8,461 nt of DNA from Ignavibacteria bacterium (lineage in GTDB: Bacteria; Bacteroidota; Ignavibacteria; Ignavibacteriales; Melioribacteraceae). Every line of letters begins with the position of its first letter. Within the stretch, counting starts at the first letter, position 1. The notes under the pieces were generated by a model. That model saw only the letters and a program-made list of their open reading frames with translations. It did not search any database and had not been told where the DNA came from. Of the stretch, positions 7,146 through 8,461 are shown piece by piece. The DNA lies in assembly GCA_027347805.1 (NCBI GenBank), contig DAIEQP010000245.1, forward strand, positions 1 to 8,461, in the 5' to 3' direction. The position numbers and the translations under genes were made by a program.

Positions 7146-8339
7146 TTATTTTTTCTTTTTCTTCTTTAACAAATCCAAATTCTTTTTAATTAATTCATTT
7201 CTTGTTTGAACACTCAACGCACTTCTTAATCCGTCTTCGGGAGTATTTATAACATAATCCAGAAGTTTATCGATTGTAGAAGTTGCGACATGCATTCTTG
7301 TATCCGAAGAAGCATAATAAATAAGCACTTCGCCATTTGGTTTTTTAATCCAGCCATTACTGAATGTAACATTTGAAACATCACCGACTCGTTCATCACC
7401 TTCCGGTGCAATAAAATAACCAGCCGGTTTGTGAATAATTTTTGAAGGATCATTTAAATCTGCGAGCATAAGGTATAAAACATAACGCAACCCGGCAGCT
7501 GTATTCCTAACACCATGTGCTAAATGAAGCCATCCTTTCGAAGTTTTGATCGGTGCAGGCCCCAAGCCATTTTTCACTTCATAAATTGTATGATATGTTT
7601 TTCTATCCATAATAATTTCTTCTTTCACTTCAGCATGTTCCATGCTGTCAGTAAATCCAAAACCAATTCCTCCGCCGCTTCCAGTATCAATAAAACCATC
7701 CTGCGGACGTGTATAAAGCGCATATTTACCATTAATAAATTGAGGATGAAGAACAACATTTCTTTGCTGGCCTGAATATGAAATTAAATCAGGAAGTCTT
7801 TCCCAATTTACAAGATCTTTAGTCCTTGCAATACCGCAGGCAGCTGTTGCAGCAGAAGTATCATCCGGTTTGCTGTCATCATGTCTTTCGGAACAGAACA
7901 ATCCATAGATCCATCCATCTTCATGTTCCACTAATCGTATATCATAAACATTTGTATCGGGATTTTCAGTTTCCGGCATTGTAATCGGATAATCCCAGAA
8001 TTTGAAATTATCGATACCGTTTTTTGATTCTGCAATTGCGAAGAAAGATTTTCTATCGGCGCCTTCTACTCGAACGGCTAGAACAATTTTTCCATTAAAA
8101 ATCATTGCGCCGGAGTTGAACGCAGCGTTAACACCAATTCTCTCCATCAGAAAAGGATTTGCGGATTGATCTAAATCGTAACGCCAGTGAATTGGAGTAT
8201 GTTCTGCAGTTAAAATTGGATTAACGTAGCGATCGTAAACGCCATTTCCTTTTGCCTGCTTTTTATTCTTCTTTGTAATAAGCTTTTTATGTTCCGCGAA
8301 AAGCTTTTTTACTTTACTATTAAATTCTTTTTTAGTCAT
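7146..8339 (-). CDS. GH130 beta-1,4-mannosyl-glucose phosphorylase
   Basis: This 397-residue cytoplasmic enzyme closely matches the GH130 subfamily 1 pattern. It would split 4-O-beta-mannosyl-glucose with phosphate into alpha-mannose 1-phosphate and glucose (EC 2.4.1.281). Supporting blocks in order: YDRYVNPILTAEHTP (35-49) and WRYDL, NPFLMERIGVNAAFNSGA, ARTKDLVNWERLPDL, QQRNVVLHP (191-199), GWLHLAHGVRNTAAG (269-283), ERVGDVSNVTF and YYASSDTRMHVATS (341-354). Asp133 in TNVYDIRL is the expected catalytic acid, matching Asp131 of the B. fragilis enzyme. Length is normal for the family. The N-terminus is lysine-rich, as in relatives, but the protein ends in six lysines, which is odd. Only a weak GAG-type site lies before the ATG. 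It follows the transporter by 38 bases, probably in one operon, and ends at the hairpin terminator. A mannobiose or oligomannoside phosphorylase (other GH130 members) is the less likely alternative. Confidence 0.93.
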   Translation of the reverse strand: MTKKEFNSKVKKLFAEHKKLITKKNKKQAKGNGVYDRYVNPILTAEHTPIHWRYDLDQSANPFLMERIGVNAAFNSGAMIFNGKIVLAVRVEGADRKSFFAIAESKNGIDNFKFWDYPITMPETENPDTNVYDIRLVEHEDGWIYGLFCSERHDDSKPDDTSAATAACGIARTKDLVNWERLPDLISYSGQQRNVVLHPQFINGKYALYTRPQDGFIDTGSGGGIGFGFTDSMEHAEVKEEIIMDRKTYHTIYEVKNGLGPAPIKTSKGWLHLAHGVRNTAAGLRYVLYLMLADLNDPSKIIHKPAGYFIAPEGDERVGDVSNVTFSNGWIKKPNGEVLIYYASSDTRMHVATSTIDKLLDYVINTPEDGLRSALSVQTRNELIKKNLDLLKKKKKK

Positions 8340-8377
8340 TCTATGCTCAATAATTATTTAGTACAATTAATAAACTT

Positions 8378-8461
8378 TTAAGCGTTTGCCGCTCTATCTT
8401 TTTCTAACTCTCCGCGGATGTTAGACATGTATTTTTCATTAAGCGGATAGAAATACATGAA
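8378..8461 (-). CDS. C-terminal end of a probable GPH/MFS sugar transporter (partial)
   Basis: Only the last 27 codons and the TAA at 8380-8378 are inside the window. They read FMYFYPLNEKYMSNIRGELE, then KDRAANA. An aromatic hydrophobic end of a membrane helix, then YPLNEK-x-x-x-x-I-x-x-EL-x-x-x-R, is the typical cytoplasmic tail of glycoside-pentoside-hexuronide (GPH) cation symporters and related major facilitator proteins. Position also fits: it is directly upstream of the GH130 gene, 38 bases away, in the same direction. Such a protein would import mannobiose or related oligosaccharides across the inner membrane. Because so little is visible, the family is a reasoned guess and the substrate is inferred. 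Confidence 0.6.
   Translation of the reverse strand, partial: FMYFYPLNEKYMSNIRGELEKDRAANA

Noticed and set aside
1..8461. CRISPR arrays, tRNA genes, insertion sequences, phage genes or defence systems
   Set aside because: I found no spaced direct repeats, no tRNA-like cloverleaf, no transposase motifs and no terminal inverted repeats. The gene content is metabolic throughout.

Overview
The window is AT-rich DNA from a bacterium, most likely in the Bacteroidota/Ignavibacteria group. The evidence for that is a GH130 phosphorylase close to the Bacteroides mannosylglucose phosphorylase type, a lipoprotein glycosidase, few strong Shine-Dalgarno sites and TAnnTTTG-like promoter elements. The placement is an inference; no rRNA or marker gene is present. 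The content reads as a locus for degrading acetylated beta-mannan or glucomannan.

Layout. On the minus strand, from the right edge, come the last 27 codons of a probable sugar transporter (8378-8461) and a GH130 mannosylglucose phosphorylase (7146-8339). These end at a strong intrinsic terminator (7079-7122). Facing them on the plus strand is an AGE-family disaccharide 2-epimerase (5647-7050). A 272-base divergent region (5375-5646) separates the epimerase from a minus-strand operon of exported proteins: a GH5-type lipoprotein glycosidase with an FN3 domain (3533-5374), an SGNH sialate O-acetylesterase-like esterase (1498-3522, 10 bases downstream) and an esterase-D-family alpha/beta hydrolase (639-1430). 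About 360 bases further on lies the N-terminal part of an exported RraA-family protein (1-278), which runs off the left edge.

How the genes fit together (inference from known pathways). The exported GH5 enzyme would cut the mannan backbone while the two exported esterases remove acetyl or other ester groups. The transporter would bring mannobiose or similar oligosaccharides into the cytoplasm. The epimerase, which has no signal peptide, would convert Man-beta-1,4-Man to Man-beta-1,4-Glc, and GH130 would phosphorolyse that to mannose 1-phosphate and glucose. The epimerase plus GH130 route is established in Bacteroides fragilis, Ruminococcus albus and Rhodothermus marinus. No SusC/SusD pair is visible here.

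Most notable points. The esterase-D gene appears to carry an in-frame stop that cuts off a C-terminal helix still readable downstream. The epimerase has active-site-region motifs that differ from characterised cellobiose epimerases. An RraA-like protein carries a signal peptide. Two partial genes lie at the window edges. I see no wholly new system; the locus is a compact variant of a known mannan pathway with some uncharacterised parts.
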